Assembly: GCA_003138515.1 (NCBI GenBank)
Contig: PLGG01000062.1
Span: forward strand, 1 to 64,000
DNA from: Acidobacteriaceae bacterium
GTDB lineage: Bacteria; Acidobacteriota; Terriglobia; Terriglobales; Acidobacteriaceae
DNA: 64,000 nucleotides
Reading direction: 5' to 3'
Below are positions 17,063-25,874 of the stretch, in pieces. The notes beneath the pieces are model-generated. The model did no database searches, had not been told where the DNA came from, and saw only the letters and a list, made by a program, of their open reading frames with translations. The number at the start of each line of letters is the position of its first letter. Within the stretch, counting starts at the first letter, position 1. A program made the position numbers and the translations under genes.

Positions 17063-20000
17063 TCAGAACTGGAACGCCGCCTGGATGAAGATTCGCCGCG
17101 CGGCCGAAGGAGTCGCAAAGACTCCGCCCTGAAGGCTGATCGAATTGCCAAAGCTCGGCGAGGTCACGCTGCCCACCGGGTTTCCGTAATCGATGTCGTT
17201 AAACAAGTTCAACGCCTGCGCACTAAACGTGAGAGAGTACTTTTTGCCGGAGCCTGGCGCGCCACTGGCGCCCATCGGGCCTCCGCCTCCGCCACCGAAG
17301 GGGCCGCCAAACCCACCCCCGCCGCGTCCACCTCCGCCTCCCATACCGCCCCCACCCGGACCGCCTCCTGAAGGGGGTGCGCCCGGCTTCTCCGCTTTGG
17401 GGCCGATCCCGAACGTTCGACTCACCCGCAGGTTCACGGCCACGGCCGCCGGTCCGTTGCCTGCATTGATCGGAATGATCGTCTCGCCCGGCCCCGGTTC
17501 AGTGTCGAAGCATCCGTAGGAGTTTTCAATGTACCGAGTCTGCCCCGCAGCGCAATCTGAGACCGCCGCGAAAGCCGGCCGGTCAAGGTTAATAAAGTTG
17601 TCGCCCGTCAGGTCAAACGGCGTGACAAGATTGAAAGGCCGTCCCGACTGAGCTACGAGGAACGGATTGAACACGACGCCCCACTTGAAGGTGTAGTTGG
17701 CCATCAGGAAAACCATGTTGCGCGAGACGAAGCTGGCGCGGCCGTAATCCTGCGTCAGGTTCCAGGAGTTGGAAGCGGTTCCCGTGTTGGCGTTCGCCCA
17801 GGACATCGTGTAGAAGCCCATTACGCTGAAGGTGGGCTTCAGCCTCGCGTTGATGTTGACGATGATCTGGTTCTGCTTGAACACAGCCTCGGAGAAATAC
17901 TGGTTCACAATGCCGGTGATGCCCTCGCTCGACAGGGCTCGCGGGCCGGTGGTGCTGTTATAGAAGCAGCTTCCCGGGCATGTCCCCGGCGCCGGCAAGT
18001 ACGCGTTCGCGTTGCGGGTCACCAGTTGATGCACGCCGAACGAATGGAGATAGGTGAGCGCGACGGTCGTGTTCTTCGTCGCCTGCCGTTCCAGGCTGGC
18101 CCCGTACTGCTCGGTTGTCGGGGCGTGGTAGCTTGACGCAACCACGTAGCTGGAACTGGCTTTGGCCGCGCCTGTCCCGCAATTGGTTGAAAACCAGCTC
18201 GAAGTCTCCGTTGCGGTCGAAAAGCAAGTCGGGTTCGAGATCACCTCTTGCGTCTGGCCCGTCCCTCCCAGGTTGAAGCGGTCCGTGTTCAGCAGATTGC
18301 CGCTGCCCAAACGGTCGTAGAAGAAACCAACGCCGCCGCGCAGGATCGTTTTTGAAACGGCGCCTTTCTTGTGCCCGTCCAGCGCATACGCGAAGGCCAC
18401 GCGAGGTCCAAAATCGCTGTGGTCTGCAGTATGATTTTGCGTCTCCCAGCGCAGGCCGCCTGAGAGCGTGAGGTTCTTATTCACCTTCCAGTCATCCTGG
18501 AAAAACAGCGCGGCGTCGAAGACGTTTGCCAGTATTCCCGCCGGGCCGGCTGTATAGCTCAGCTTGTTTGGCCCGCAGCCTTGTGCAAGCGTCGGGTCGG
18601 TCAATTGCGCAGCCGCGCAATCGGTGGCAAAAGCCGGCGTTCCGATTTCGCCTTGATGATTCAGCGTAAAAGCGTAGGCATCCACCGTGGGAAAGGTGAA
18701 CTGCCCATTGAAATTCGCGTCGGTCGAGTTTGCGTCGCGGTTGTCGCGGGCCCGCATGCCGATCTTGATCGCCTGCGTGCCGACCGTCATGGTGGTGATG
18801 TTTTGCAATTCCAGGTGGTCCAGATGGTCTCTCGAGGTTTGCTTGCTGGACCCGCCATCCGTCAATAGCTGCGGCACGCCGAAAGTCGGCGCCGTGCTCA
18901 CCGGGGCCGCGTTGGTCATCGCGCGCCGGTACTGAAAGTGGGTTTCGTTCACGACGCGGTCGTTGATAATCTGCGTGTCCACCAGTTGAAAAGCGTTCTC
19001 ACTCGAATAGGAACTGCTGGCCGTCGAGGGCAGCGAACTGGCGCCGCCCAATATCCCGCTCTGGTTGCTGTGGGAGTACTGATAGCGCAGCGTCAGCGTG
19101 TTTTTCTGCCCCAGTTGGAGATCCACCCGAGGCGAAATCTCGAGCCGGGTTTGCGGAGTGAACAGGGCTCCTGTGAGCGGCGTGTTGCTGACCGAATAGG
19201 GACCGGGGCTGGTAAACGGGTCGGGAACGACCGGATTCGTAATCACGTAGACGCTGGCGTCCTGGTAGGTGCGGCCTTCCACGCTGAGAAAATAACTCGC
19301 CCATTTCGACATGGCGCCGCTCACTGTGCCGTTGTACTGGATCTTGTAGTTGGCGGGGATAGCGCTCGTAAACGGATTCTTGGTGTTGAAGGCGTCGTCG
19401 TTGCCCATCAGGAAGACGCGCCCGTGCAGCGTGTCTGTTCCCGGCTTGGTGATGATCTCGATGCGCCCGTAGCCGATCTTGTCGAACTCGGCTGAGAACG
19501 GGTTCTGGTTGATGCGAATCTCCCGGATGCTCGACTTGGGCGGCAATTGGCCTCCGGTGAATCCGTCGATATAAATCTGCCCGCCATTGGGGCCTGCCGA
19601 AGGGCCAGCGAGGGCGCTCAACTCGCTCGATAGTTCGTCGGGATCGTCCGAGAGCGCGTCGAGGTCGCTGCCTTTCAGGACCACGGAGCTGGCGTTGCTG
19701 CCGGCGTCCGTGCTCACCGTCGGTCCGCCTTCGTCGGTGACCACCACCTGTTGCTCGGCGGCTTCGATCGCCATCTTGATGTCGATGTTCTTGGATTGGC
19801 CGGCGTTCAGCGGAATCGGCGCGGAGACGAAGGGCGCGAAACCTGAGTAGCTGGCCTCGATCACGTAGCTTCCCGCGTCAAGGCCACGTACCTGGTACCC
19901 GCCGGCGGCATCAGCGGTTGCGTTGACCACGTTTTTGCCCGCAGCCGTTGTTACCGTCACCTGCGCGCCGGGAATCAGCGCACCCGTTTGGTCGAGGATG

Positions 20001-20257
20001 TGACCGTGCAGTGTTCCTGTTGGCACGGGCGCGGCCTGCGCGCCGGAGTCTGGAGCTGGCGGTGACACCGGCGCCGATTGGTCCGGCGCTGCCTGGCCCG
20101 GTTGCGCCGCGGGCGCTGGTGCGGGAGCCGCTTGTTCTGGGGGTGGCGGATTGGCAGGCGTCGATTGCGCCCGCCCGACCGCGCCAGCGAATGCCAGCGC
20201 CAAGGCAACCATGAAAGCGATCAGAGAATGCGATAGGGAACCAGATTTTGAAGACAA
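17063..20257 (-). CDS. Oar-like TonB-dependent receptor with Gly-rich insert
   Basis: 1064 residues. Signal peptide 1-30, then a Pro/Ala-rich linker (about 32-80), a carboxypeptidase-regulatory-like beta-sandwich (about 83-165, GHILDQTGALIPGAQVTV), a plug domain (DGFTGGQLPPKSSIREIRI), and a 22-strand-type barrel ending in FIQAAFQF with a terminal Phe. This layout is the Oar-like receptor family expanded in Acidobacteriota, probably for oligosaccharide or siderophore uptake. About 60-110 residues before the end is a low-complexity segment of Gly runs, likely a surface or periplasmic turn. The start is TTG 20257 with GAGGAA upstream. Confidence 0.93.
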   Translation of the reverse strand: MSSKSGSLSHSLIAFMVALALAFAGAVGRAQSTPANPPPPEQAAPAPAPAAQPGQAAPDQSAPVSPPAPDSGAQAAPVPTGTLHGHILDQTGALIPGAQVTVTTAAGKNVVNATADAAGGYQVRGLDAGSYVIEASYSGFAPFVSAPIPLNAGQSKNIDIKMAIEAAEQQVVVTDEGGPTVSTDAGSNASSVVLKGSDLDALSDDPDELSSELSALAGPSAGPNGGQIYIDGFTGGQLPPKSSIREIRINQNPFSAEFDKIGYGRIEIITKPGTDTLHGRVFLMGNDDAFNTKNPFTSAIPANYKIQYNGTVSGAMSKWASYFLSVEGRTYQDASVYVITNPVVPDPFTSPGPYSVSNTPLTGALFTPQTRLEISPRVDLQLGQKNTLTLRYQYSHSNQSGILGGASSLPSTASSSYSSENAFQLVDTQIINDRVVNETHFQYRRAMTNAAPVSTAPTFGVPQLLTDGGSSKQTSRDHLDHLELQNITTMTVGTQAIKIGMRARDNRDANSTDANFNGQFTFPTVDAYAFTLNHQGEIGTPAFATDCAAAQLTDPTLAQGCGPNKLSYTAGPAGILANVFDAALFFQDDWKVNKNLTLSGGLRWETQNHTADHSDFGPRVAFAYALDGHKKGAVSKTILRGGVGFFYDRLGSGNLLNTDRFNLGGTGQTQEVISNPTCFSTATETSSWFSTNCGTGAAKASSSYVVASSYHAPTTEQYGASLERQATKNTTVALTYLHSFGVHQLVTRNANAYLPAPGTCPGSCFYNSTTGPRALSSEGITGIVNQYFSEAVFKQNQIIVNINARLKPTFSVMGFYTMSWANANTGTASNSWNLTQDYGRASFVSRNMVFLMANYTFKWGVVFNPFLVAQSGRPFNLVTPFDLTGDNFINLDRPAFAAVSDCAAGQTRYIENSYGCFDTEPGPGETIIPINAGNGPAAVAVNLRVSRTFGIGPKAEKPGAPPSGGGPGGGGMGGGGGRGGGGFGGPFGGGGGGPMGASGAPGSGKKYSLTFSAQALNLFNDIDYGNPVGSVTSPSFGNSISLQGGVFATPSAARRIFIQAAFQF

Positions 20258-20295
20258 AATTTCCTCACTTGCGAGTGTATGAAAACCTGATGAAA

Positions 20296-21513
20296 TTACT
20301 CGACACCCGCAGTGGAATCACCCGAGCTCAGGCTCCAGCTTGAGAGCAGGTCCTGCGCTTGCGGCGCCTCGAGCAGCGGTTCCACACCGGCCAGCAGCTT
20401 GACCGCGCTCACGCCGGAGGCATCTTGGGTGGCCACGATCATGACTGCATCGCCTTTCTGCAAAGTGGCGAGCTGGATGATTGGCGCACGCTCCAGTACG
20501 GTTTCGAGGTCCATTCTCGGTGCGCCGCCTCCGCCGCCCTGGCTGAAATTGCGCGGAGGGCCACCACCGCCGTTTGGAACCCCGTTGCCTGCCGGACCTG
20601 CGCCCGCACCTGGAGATCCTGTACCTGCGCCTCCCGGACCGCCTTTGAGCCGCGCGGCCAGAAGCGCAGCCATCGTGTCGGGGAGCCGCCGCAGTTGCGC
20701 ATCGGCAGTGATGCGAATGGTGACCGGTTTCTTGGTGGCCAGGTCCTTGACAGTCAGCGTTGAGCCGATGGCATCGGTGGAAAGAATCGTCCCGGCGATC
20801 GAGAGGAAGCTGCCCGAAACAACGCCCTCAGCCGCAATCGCGGAGCCGTCGGCGTTCTTCGTCCCTCGCGCCCACAACTGGTCGCCGGGCTGGATGGCCG
20901 CGATCGGCGCGAGCTGCGCCTGATCGAAGCGCACCGAGCCGGGAGCATAGCGCTTGAGCACCGTGGCCTGTGTGGTGTTCACGGTGACCTCCTTCGTCAC
21001 GGCTCCCACGCGCGTGTTCACCAGAACGACGCCAGCCGCCGCATCGACGCTCTTCACCAGGCCATGCACTCCCTGGTTCCACTGCTCGGCTTCGGTCTTC
21101 TGCTTTTGGGCCACGTCAGACTGCTTGATGGCGATGATCCTGAGCGCTTGCGGCGTCGAGCCGGTTGCGCCCCCGGCTGCATTCGGATCGAGCGTCACCA
21201 GCACGCGATCGCCGGTCGAGATGCTCGAGAAGTCGAGGGTCTCGGCCTTGGTCAGGTCCGTCTGCCCCGGCGCGATGCGCTTCAGTTGTGCGGTTGCAGG
21301 AACCTCGACCTGGTTCACCTGTCCTGCGTCGGTCTTTACGGTAAGCGTGTCGCCGCTGATGGCCGTCACCGTGCCCAGGTAGCGAACGACTTGCGTTTGC
21401 GTGGACTGTGTTTGTGCTGGCTGCGTTTGCGCCTGCGCAATGGGCGCGACTGCCGTAACCAGTGTCGCGAGCGACAAAAAGGCGCCTCCGAGAATCTTTG
21501 TTCCAAATCGCAT
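20296..21513 (-). CDS. Secreted DUF5666-like repeat protein
   Basis: 405 residues from ATG 21513, preceded by GAGGAG; the open frame extends 63 codons further but into a tandem-repeat tract. Signal peptide 1-30 (ending AQAQ). The body contains several OB-like beta units of the type VVRYLGTVTAISGDTLTVKTDAG and GTILSTDAIGSTLTVKDL, matching the DUF5666 pattern. A Gly/Pro-rich stretch (about 295-340) interrupts the last unit, reminiscent of the insert in the TonB receptor immediately downstream. Function unknown; periplasmic or surface exposed. Same strand as the receptor with a 38-bp gap, so likely one transcript. Confidence 0.75.
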   Translation of the reverse strand: MRFGTKILGGAFLSLATLVTAVAPIAQAQTQPAQTQSTQTQVVRYLGTVTAISGDTLTVKTDAGQVNQVEVPATAQLKRIAPGQTDLTKAETLDFSSISTGDRVLVTLDPNAAGGATGSTPQALRIIAIKQSDVAQKQKTEAEQWNQGVHGLVKSVDAAAGVVLVNTRVGAVTKEVTVNTTQATVLKRYAPGSVRFDQAQLAPIAAIQPGDQLWARGTKNADGSAIAAEGVVSGSFLSIAGTILSTDAIGSTLTVKDLATKKPVTIRITADAQLRRLPDTMAALLAARLKGGPGGAGTGSPGAGAGPAGNGVPNGGGGPPRNFSQGGGGGAPRMDLETVLERAPIIQLATLQKGDAVMIVATQDASGVSAVKLLAGVEPLLEAPQAQDLLSSWSLSSGDSTAGVE

Positions 21514-21629
21514 AAGTTCTTGCTCCTCAACGTTCGAGCGCTGGCGGAGGATGAACACACCAACCCTCATTGCGTAGACGAAATACACTGGCAAAAGGTC
21601 GAAACGGCGTCCCACGATCTGCGAGAGAC

Positions 21630-21660
21630 AGGGAATAGAGAGTAGCCAGTAGGGAATAGG
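21630..21660. repeat. Heptamer repeat (AGGGAAT/AGAGAGT)
   Basis: Units AGGGAAT, AGAGAGT, AGCCAGT, AGGGAAT, AGG with a strict 7-bp period, upstream of the DUF5666-like gene. Confidence 0.75.
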
Positions 21661-21773
21661 CTGCTGCCGGATTGAAAATCGAGGTCCTTGCCCGGCTTTC
21701 ATTGATCATTGAACAGGACCCGAATCAGCAACTTAGTCCTTCGCGCGCAAGGCTCGGAGTTTAAGGCTCTAAA

Positions 21774-21850
21774 AGCTGAGAGCTGAAAGCTAGAAGCTAG
21801 AAGCTAGAAGCTAGAAGCTCCTACTCCCTATTGGCTACTCCCTGGTCCCT
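21774..21850. repeat. Eleven-unit heptamer array spanning the rph stop
   Basis: Eleven consecutive 7-bp units: AGCTGAG, AGCTGAA, four copies of AGCTAGA, AGCTCCT, ACTCCCT, ATTGGCT, ACTCCCT, GGTCCCT. The core word drifts along the array while the period is kept. The rph stop codon (21828-21830) and the last seven or so codons of rph lie inside it. Confidence 0.9.
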
Positions 21851-22610
21851 GTTCTTCCAGCACTGCCCTCTGTGCCGCGAAAATCTCCTTAAGGCCTGCT
21901 TCGGCCAGATCGATCATGCCATTCAACTGCGCGCGCGAGAAGCTGCCTTTTTCGGCTGTCGCCTGCGTCTCGACCAGGCCCCCATCGGCCGTCATCACCA
22001 CGTTCATGTCCACCTCGGCCTGCGCGTCTTCTTCATAGCAAAGATCGAGCAATGCCTCGCCGTCTACGATGCCTACGGACGTCGCGGCCACCAATTGCTT
22101 GAGCGGAGACGTCTTGAGCGTTCCTGCCTTGACCAGCGCCTCGAGCGCCAGCGCCAGCGCCACCGCCGCGCCCGTGATGGCCGCCGTGCGCGTGCCGCCA
22201 TCGGCCTGGATCACGTCGCAGTCGAGGATGACCGTTCGCTCGCCCAGAGCTTTCATGTCGACGACCGAGCGCAGGCTGCGGCCGATCAGACGCTGAATCT
22301 CGTGCGTGCGCCCGCCGATCTTGCCGCGCTCGCTCTCGCGCGGGGTCCGGGTGACGGTCGAGCGGGGCAGCATTGCGTATTCGGCCGTGACCCAGCCTCG
22401 CCCCGAGTTGCGCAGCCAGCCGGGAACACCCTGCTCGATGGTCGCGTTGGTGAGCACTCGTGTGTTGCCGAGCGAAACCAGAACCGAGCCTTCGGCGGTC
22501 TGGACAAAGCCGGGTGTGAGCGTCAGCGGGCGAAGCTGCGCACGGCTTCTGCCGCCGGGGCGAAGGAGAATTCCGCTTGCCGACTCCGTTGCGTTCCCCA
22601 TTGCGTTCAT
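21828..22610 (-). CDS. rph: Ribonuclease PH
   Basis: 260 residues from ATG 22610 (a second ATG is at 22601). All RNase PH landmarks are present: RPGGR near the N-terminus, [27 protein letters not shown], the RxxxR-rich [15 protein letters not shown] phosphate site, [21 protein letters not shown] with the active-site Asp residues, and [18 protein letters not shown]. It is a phosphorolytic 3'-5' exonuclease trimming tRNA 3' ends. The usual C-terminal tail is replaced by EEQGPGSSQ encoded by a heptamer array. Confidence 0.96.
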   Translation of the reverse strand: MNAMGNATESASGILLRPGGRSRAQLRPLTLTPGFVQTAEGSVLVSLGNTRVLTNATIEQGVPGWLRNSGRGWVTAEYAMLPRSTVTRTPRESERGKIGGRTHEIQRLIGRSLRSVVDMKALGERTVILDCDVIQADGGTRTAAITGAAVALALALEALVKAGTLKTSPLKQLVAATSVGIVDGEALLDLCYEEDAQAEVDMNVVMTADGGLVETQATAEKGSFSRAQLNGMIDLAEAGLKEIFAAQRAVLEEQGPGSSQ

Positions 22611-22955
22611 GAACGGATTGTAAGGGAGCGCCGCCGGGAGCGGGGCCGGGCTGAGAAGCCGGTTCCGCAATGGGAATCCGGGAGATCCAAGTGCCGGATT
22701 AGGAATCTTCCCATAACTTAATGATAGTAATGCACTTGTGCTGGCTAGACGCAAGCGATCAGTTCCGTTTTGGAACCGACGGCCGTTGCGCCGCCCCGCC
22801 CGTATGCCCCCAATCGGAGACTTATCCCTCCCATGATCAGGAGCTTAGGAAATGCGTCCCCGTTTGGCACGCCACGTGTATGAAAACAGGACAAAGCTCA
22901 CCGCCAAACGCAGAAACGGGAAGTGGGGCAAGGAACGGGCGGTGCGGAACAGGGT

Positions 22956-23018
22956 GTAGGGAACCGGGATCAGGGATCAAGGAACAAGGAACAAGGAACA
23001 GGGGACAGGGAACAAGGA
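22956..23018. repeat. Nine-unit heptamer array (ACAAGGA family)
   Basis: Nine 7-bp units: GTAGGGA, ACCGGGA, TCAGGGA, TCAAGGA, ACAAGGA, ACAAGGA, ACAGGGG, ACAGGGA, ACAAGGA. The units repeatedly contain AAGGA or AGGGA, i.e. Shine-Dalgarno-like cores. Confidence 0.9.
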
Positions 23019-23046
23019 ACAGCAAGACGCGGCCCAGTGGTGCTCT

Positions 23047-23084
23047 CTGACCACTGACCACTGACAACTGAAAACTGACCACTG
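23047..23084. repeat. Heptamer array (CTGACCA family)
   Basis: Units CTGACCA, CTGACCA, CTGACAA, CTGAAAA, CTGACCA, CTG with a strict 7-bp period, 18 bp before the histidine kinase start. Confidence 0.9.
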
Positions 23085-23102
23085 CAAGAAAGGATCCGGC
23101 AT

Positions 23103-24227
23103 ATGCAGCAGACCGAAGCATTCAGAGGGACGGCACGGAAACGGGACGTCTCAGTGCGCAAGCAGGTTAGTCTCGACCGCAAGCACCCGGGTCTGGACAA
23201 GCACGAGGGCCTGGAGTTGAACGCGAATCGCACGGACAGCCGGCAAAACGGCCCCGGGAGCGCTAGCACGAGTCCCGACCGCAAGCGCGTGGAGACGGTT
23301 GTAGAGACTCTCGCCACCTTGCATAGCCGGGGCGAGACCCTCGCCGAGGTGGCGCACGACGCGCGCAATATGGTCACTGCTCTCGGCCTCTACTGCGATC
23401 TCCTGGAGGAGCCGGGCGTGCTGGCTACTCCCTTCCTGCACTACGGACACGAGCTCCGGCTTGTGGCTGCGGCAAGCCGCCGGCTGGTCGAAAAGATCGT
23501 CACGATAGATGTTGAACAGGATGCGCAACGGGTCGCGCAATCGAACGCACAGGGACCGCCCAGTGCAGCCGCGACGCCGCTTGGCCTCACATCCGCAGGA
23601 TCGGGACCGGCGCTGCTCGAACGGGAACGGGAAAGCGCGGCGATACCCGTCCTGGACCCTGGGCCCATTGCGGCCGCAGGCGCCTATTCGGCCGGGCGCT
23701 GGGATCTGCTGCCTGTCGTGCCCGTCGCGAACCTCGCCGCTGAACTGCTCGCCAACCGCAACCTGCTGGCGGCGCTGGCCGGACCGTCGATCGCCCTGAC
23801 GGTTCACGCCGAGGGTGGCGCGCGGCCTGTCCGGCTCACCGGGGAAGACCTGACGCGGGTCATGGTGAATCTGGTGAAGAACTCGACCGAGGCCATGCCC
23901 TCGGGCGGGCGCATTCACATAGGCCTGCGCGAGCAGCCGGAAGCGCAGGGCGCCGCGGCCTGCCTCCTCCTTACTGTCGAGGACAACGGGCCGGGCATCC
24001 CCGCAGGGGCCCTCGAAACAATCTTCGGCTCCGGCTACACGTCGCATGGGATGAACGAAGGCCAAAGCGGAGGATCGTACGGGAACTTCGACCTCTGCCA
24101 TCGTGGCTTGGGTCTCACCATCTCACGCTCCATCGTCGAAGGCGCGGGAGGGCGCATCGCCGCCAGCAACCGGGAGCAGGGCGGAGCGCGCTTCGCAATC
24201 GAGCTGCCGGTGCGCAAGACGAGCTAA
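23103..24227 (+). CDS. Sensor histidine kinase (soluble, NtrB-like)
   Basis: 374 residues; AAGGA lies nine bases before ATG 23103. The first 60 residues are charged and unordered. The phosphoacceptor helix has VAHDARNMVTALGLY with H85. The HATPase_c domain has the N-box NLVKNSTEAM (N260), G1 DNGPGIP (294-300) and G2 GLGLTISRSIVEGAGG. There are no TM helices, so it senses a cytoplasmic signal or a partner. A long Pro/Ala/Gly insert (about 145-200) separates the two helices of the dimerisation domain from the catalytic domain. It lies upstream of an NtrC-type regulator and is its probable partner. Confidence 0.9.
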   Translation: MQQTEAFRGTARKRDVSVRKQVSLDRKHPGLDKHEGLELNANRTDSRQNGPGSASTSPDRKRVETVVETLATLHSRGETLAEVAHDARNMVTALGLYCDLLEEPGVLATPFLHYGHELRLVAAASRRLVEKIVTIDVEQDAQRVAQSNAQGPPSAAATPLGLTSAGSGPALLERERESAAIPVLDPGPIAAAGAYSAGRWDLLPVVPVANLAAELLANRNLLAALAGPSIALTVHAEGGARPVRLTGEDLTRVMVNLVKNSTEAMPSGGRIHIGLREQPEAQGAAACLLLTVEDNGPGIPAGALETIFGSGYTSHGMNEGQSGGSYGNFDLCHRGLGLTISRSIVEGAGGRIAASNREQGGARFAIELPVRKTS

Positions 24228-24361
24228 CGCTCCTGAGCCGTCGGGTTTCTCTACCGGCGAGGTCCTCGCCGCATCCCATCAGCGGCCGGCGCCGCGAAAA
24301 CGAAGCTAATAGCTAAGAGCTGTCCCTTAGAGTTTTTCCGAACGTGCGAAAGGCGAATACA

Positions 24362-25828
24362 ATGCTGGATACAGTCTTCAACACACGAGAGATGGAGTTC
24401 ATTCCTCAACTTGCCGAGCCGGCGATCCGTCTGCACCTGCTGGTAGTGGACGCGGACGCGGCGGTGCGCTCGGCCTGCGCCGAGATCGCCGCCAGTTTGG
24501 GATATGCGGTCGATAGCACGGGCGACCTGGGCCAGGCGCGCGGCCTTCTGCGCGGCCACATCGCCGATATTTTGCTGGTCAATCTGCCGTCGGGGTCGAA
24601 CGACGGACTGGAACTCGTCTCCGAGGTCAAGCTGCTCTATCCTGACACTTCGGTGATCGCCATGACGGCCACCGGCTCGGTGAATGCGGCCGTCGAGGCC
24701 ATGCGCTGCGGCGCGTCCGACTACCTGACCAAACCCTTCGCCATGGACGAGCTCTCGACCGTGCTCGACCGCGCCGCGCAGATCCATATGACCGACACTG
24801 CGACGCGCCAGTTGCGCGAACGCCTGCGCCTCTCCGAGGGCCTCGGCTCGATGATCGGTCGCTCGCCGGAGATGGAGAAGATCTATCGCATCCTCTCCAA
24901 GGTGGCACAAAGCACGCACCCCGTCCTGATCCTGGGCGAGAGCGGCACGGGCAAGGAGCTGGTAGCGCGCACGATCCACGCCTATGGCCCCAACTCCCAG
25001 AAGCCTTTCCTGCCCGTCGATTGCGGCTTGCTCGTGCCCACGCTCATCGAGAGCGAGCTGTTCGGCTACGTCAAGGGAGCCTTCACCGGGGCCAATCACT
25101 CGAAAGATGGCCTGCTGGTCTCGGCCGAGGGGGGAACCGTCTTCCTCGACGAGATCGGCGAGCTCTCGCTCGACCTGCAAGCCAAGCTCCTGCGCGCGCT
25201 GCAGGAGAAAGAAGTCCGGCCGGTTGGAGCGACGCACCGCATACCGATCAAGGCTCGGATCGTGGCCGCCACCAATCGGGATCTCGCCGCGATGGTCGAA
25301 AAGGGCACCTTCCGCAAGGACCTCTTCTACCGGCTCAACGTGGTCAACCTGCGGCTGCCTTCGCTGCGCGACCGCCGCGAGGACATCCCGCTGCTCGCCG
25401 CGCACTTCCTTGACCGCATCAGCCGCGAACACAACCGCAAGTTCACCCTGAGCGACGAGGCGCTGCGCACCATGATGCGCCACGACTGGCCGGGCAATGT
25501 GCGGGAACTGGAGAATTCGCTCGAGCGCGCCACCGCGCTCTCCTCCGGCCCGGTGCTGCACCTGGGCGACCTGCCCACGCAGTTGCAGCAGCAGGGCCTC
25601 AAGGAGAACCACGACGCGCTCCACGCCGGCGACGTCGAAGAGGCCGGAGTTGCCGCCGCGCCCGGCGTCAAGCCTCTGGCCGACCTCGAGCGCGAGGCAA
25701 TCTTAGGCGCCATCCGCACCCTGAACGGCGACAAGCTGCAGGCCGCAAAGCTGCTCGGCATCGGCAAGACCACGCTCTACCGCAAGCTGAAGGAGTACGG
25801 CATCGCCGACCCGCTGCACGAAGAGTGA
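24362..25828 (+). CDS. NtrC-type sigma-54 regulator with degenerate receiver
   Basis: 488 residues from ATG 24362 (AAAGG eight bases upstream; GTG 24344 is an alternative). Receiver (about 25-140) keeps D30/D32, T102 and K124, but the phosphoacceptor position in ILLVNLPSG is N74 instead of Asp. AAA+ domain: Walker A GESGTGKE (192-199), sigma-54 contact loop GAFTGA (239-244), Walker B VFLDEIGEL. The C-terminal Fis-type helix-turn-helix is present (KLQAAKLLGIGKTTLYRKLKEYG). It should activate sigma-54 promoters, but control by Asp phosphorylation looks lost, so it may be constitutive or controlled by partner binding. Confidence 0.92.
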   Translation: MLDTVFNTREMEFIPQLAEPAIRLHLLVVDADAAVRSACAEIAASLGYAVDSTGDLGQARGLLRGHIADILLVNLPSGSNDGLELVSEVKLLYPDTSVIAMTATGSVNAAVEAMRCGASDYLTKPFAMDELSTVLDRAAQIHMTDTATRQLRERLRLSEGLGSMIGRSPEMEKIYRILSKVAQSTHPVLILGESGTGKELVARTIHAYGPNSQKPFLPVDCGLLVPTLIESELFGYVKGAFTGANHSKDGLLVSAEGGTVFLDEIGELSLDLQAKLLRALQEKEVRPVGATHRIPIKARIVAATNRDLAAMVEKGTFRKDLFYRLNVVNLRLPSLRDRREDIPLLAAHFLDRISREHNRKFTLSDEALRTMMRHDWPGNVRELENSLERATALSSGPVLHLGDLPTQLQQQGLKENHDALHAGDVEEAGVAAAPGVKPLADLEREAILGAIRTLNGDKLQAAKLLGIGKTTLYRKLKEYGIADPLHEE

Positions 25829-25874
25829 AGAAGCTCGCGACGGAAGACTGAAGATCGAGGACAAGGAGTTGGAC

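Larger units (their letters stand above)
22611..23102. other. Intergenic region dominated by heptamer arrays
   Basis: 492 bp between divergent rph and the histidine kinase. It contains the arrays at 22956-23018 and 23047-23084, listed separately. The rest (22611-22955) has no gene; the promoters of both units should lie here. Confidence 0.5.

Noticed and set aside
22956..23084. Possible CRISPR array
   Set aside because: The units are 7 bp, contiguous and without unique spacers; no cas gene is present.
24251..25624. A 457-codon open frame antisense to the NtrC-like gene
   Set aside because: Same reasoning: shadow of a strongly biased coding strand; the sense gene has intact AAA+ motifs.
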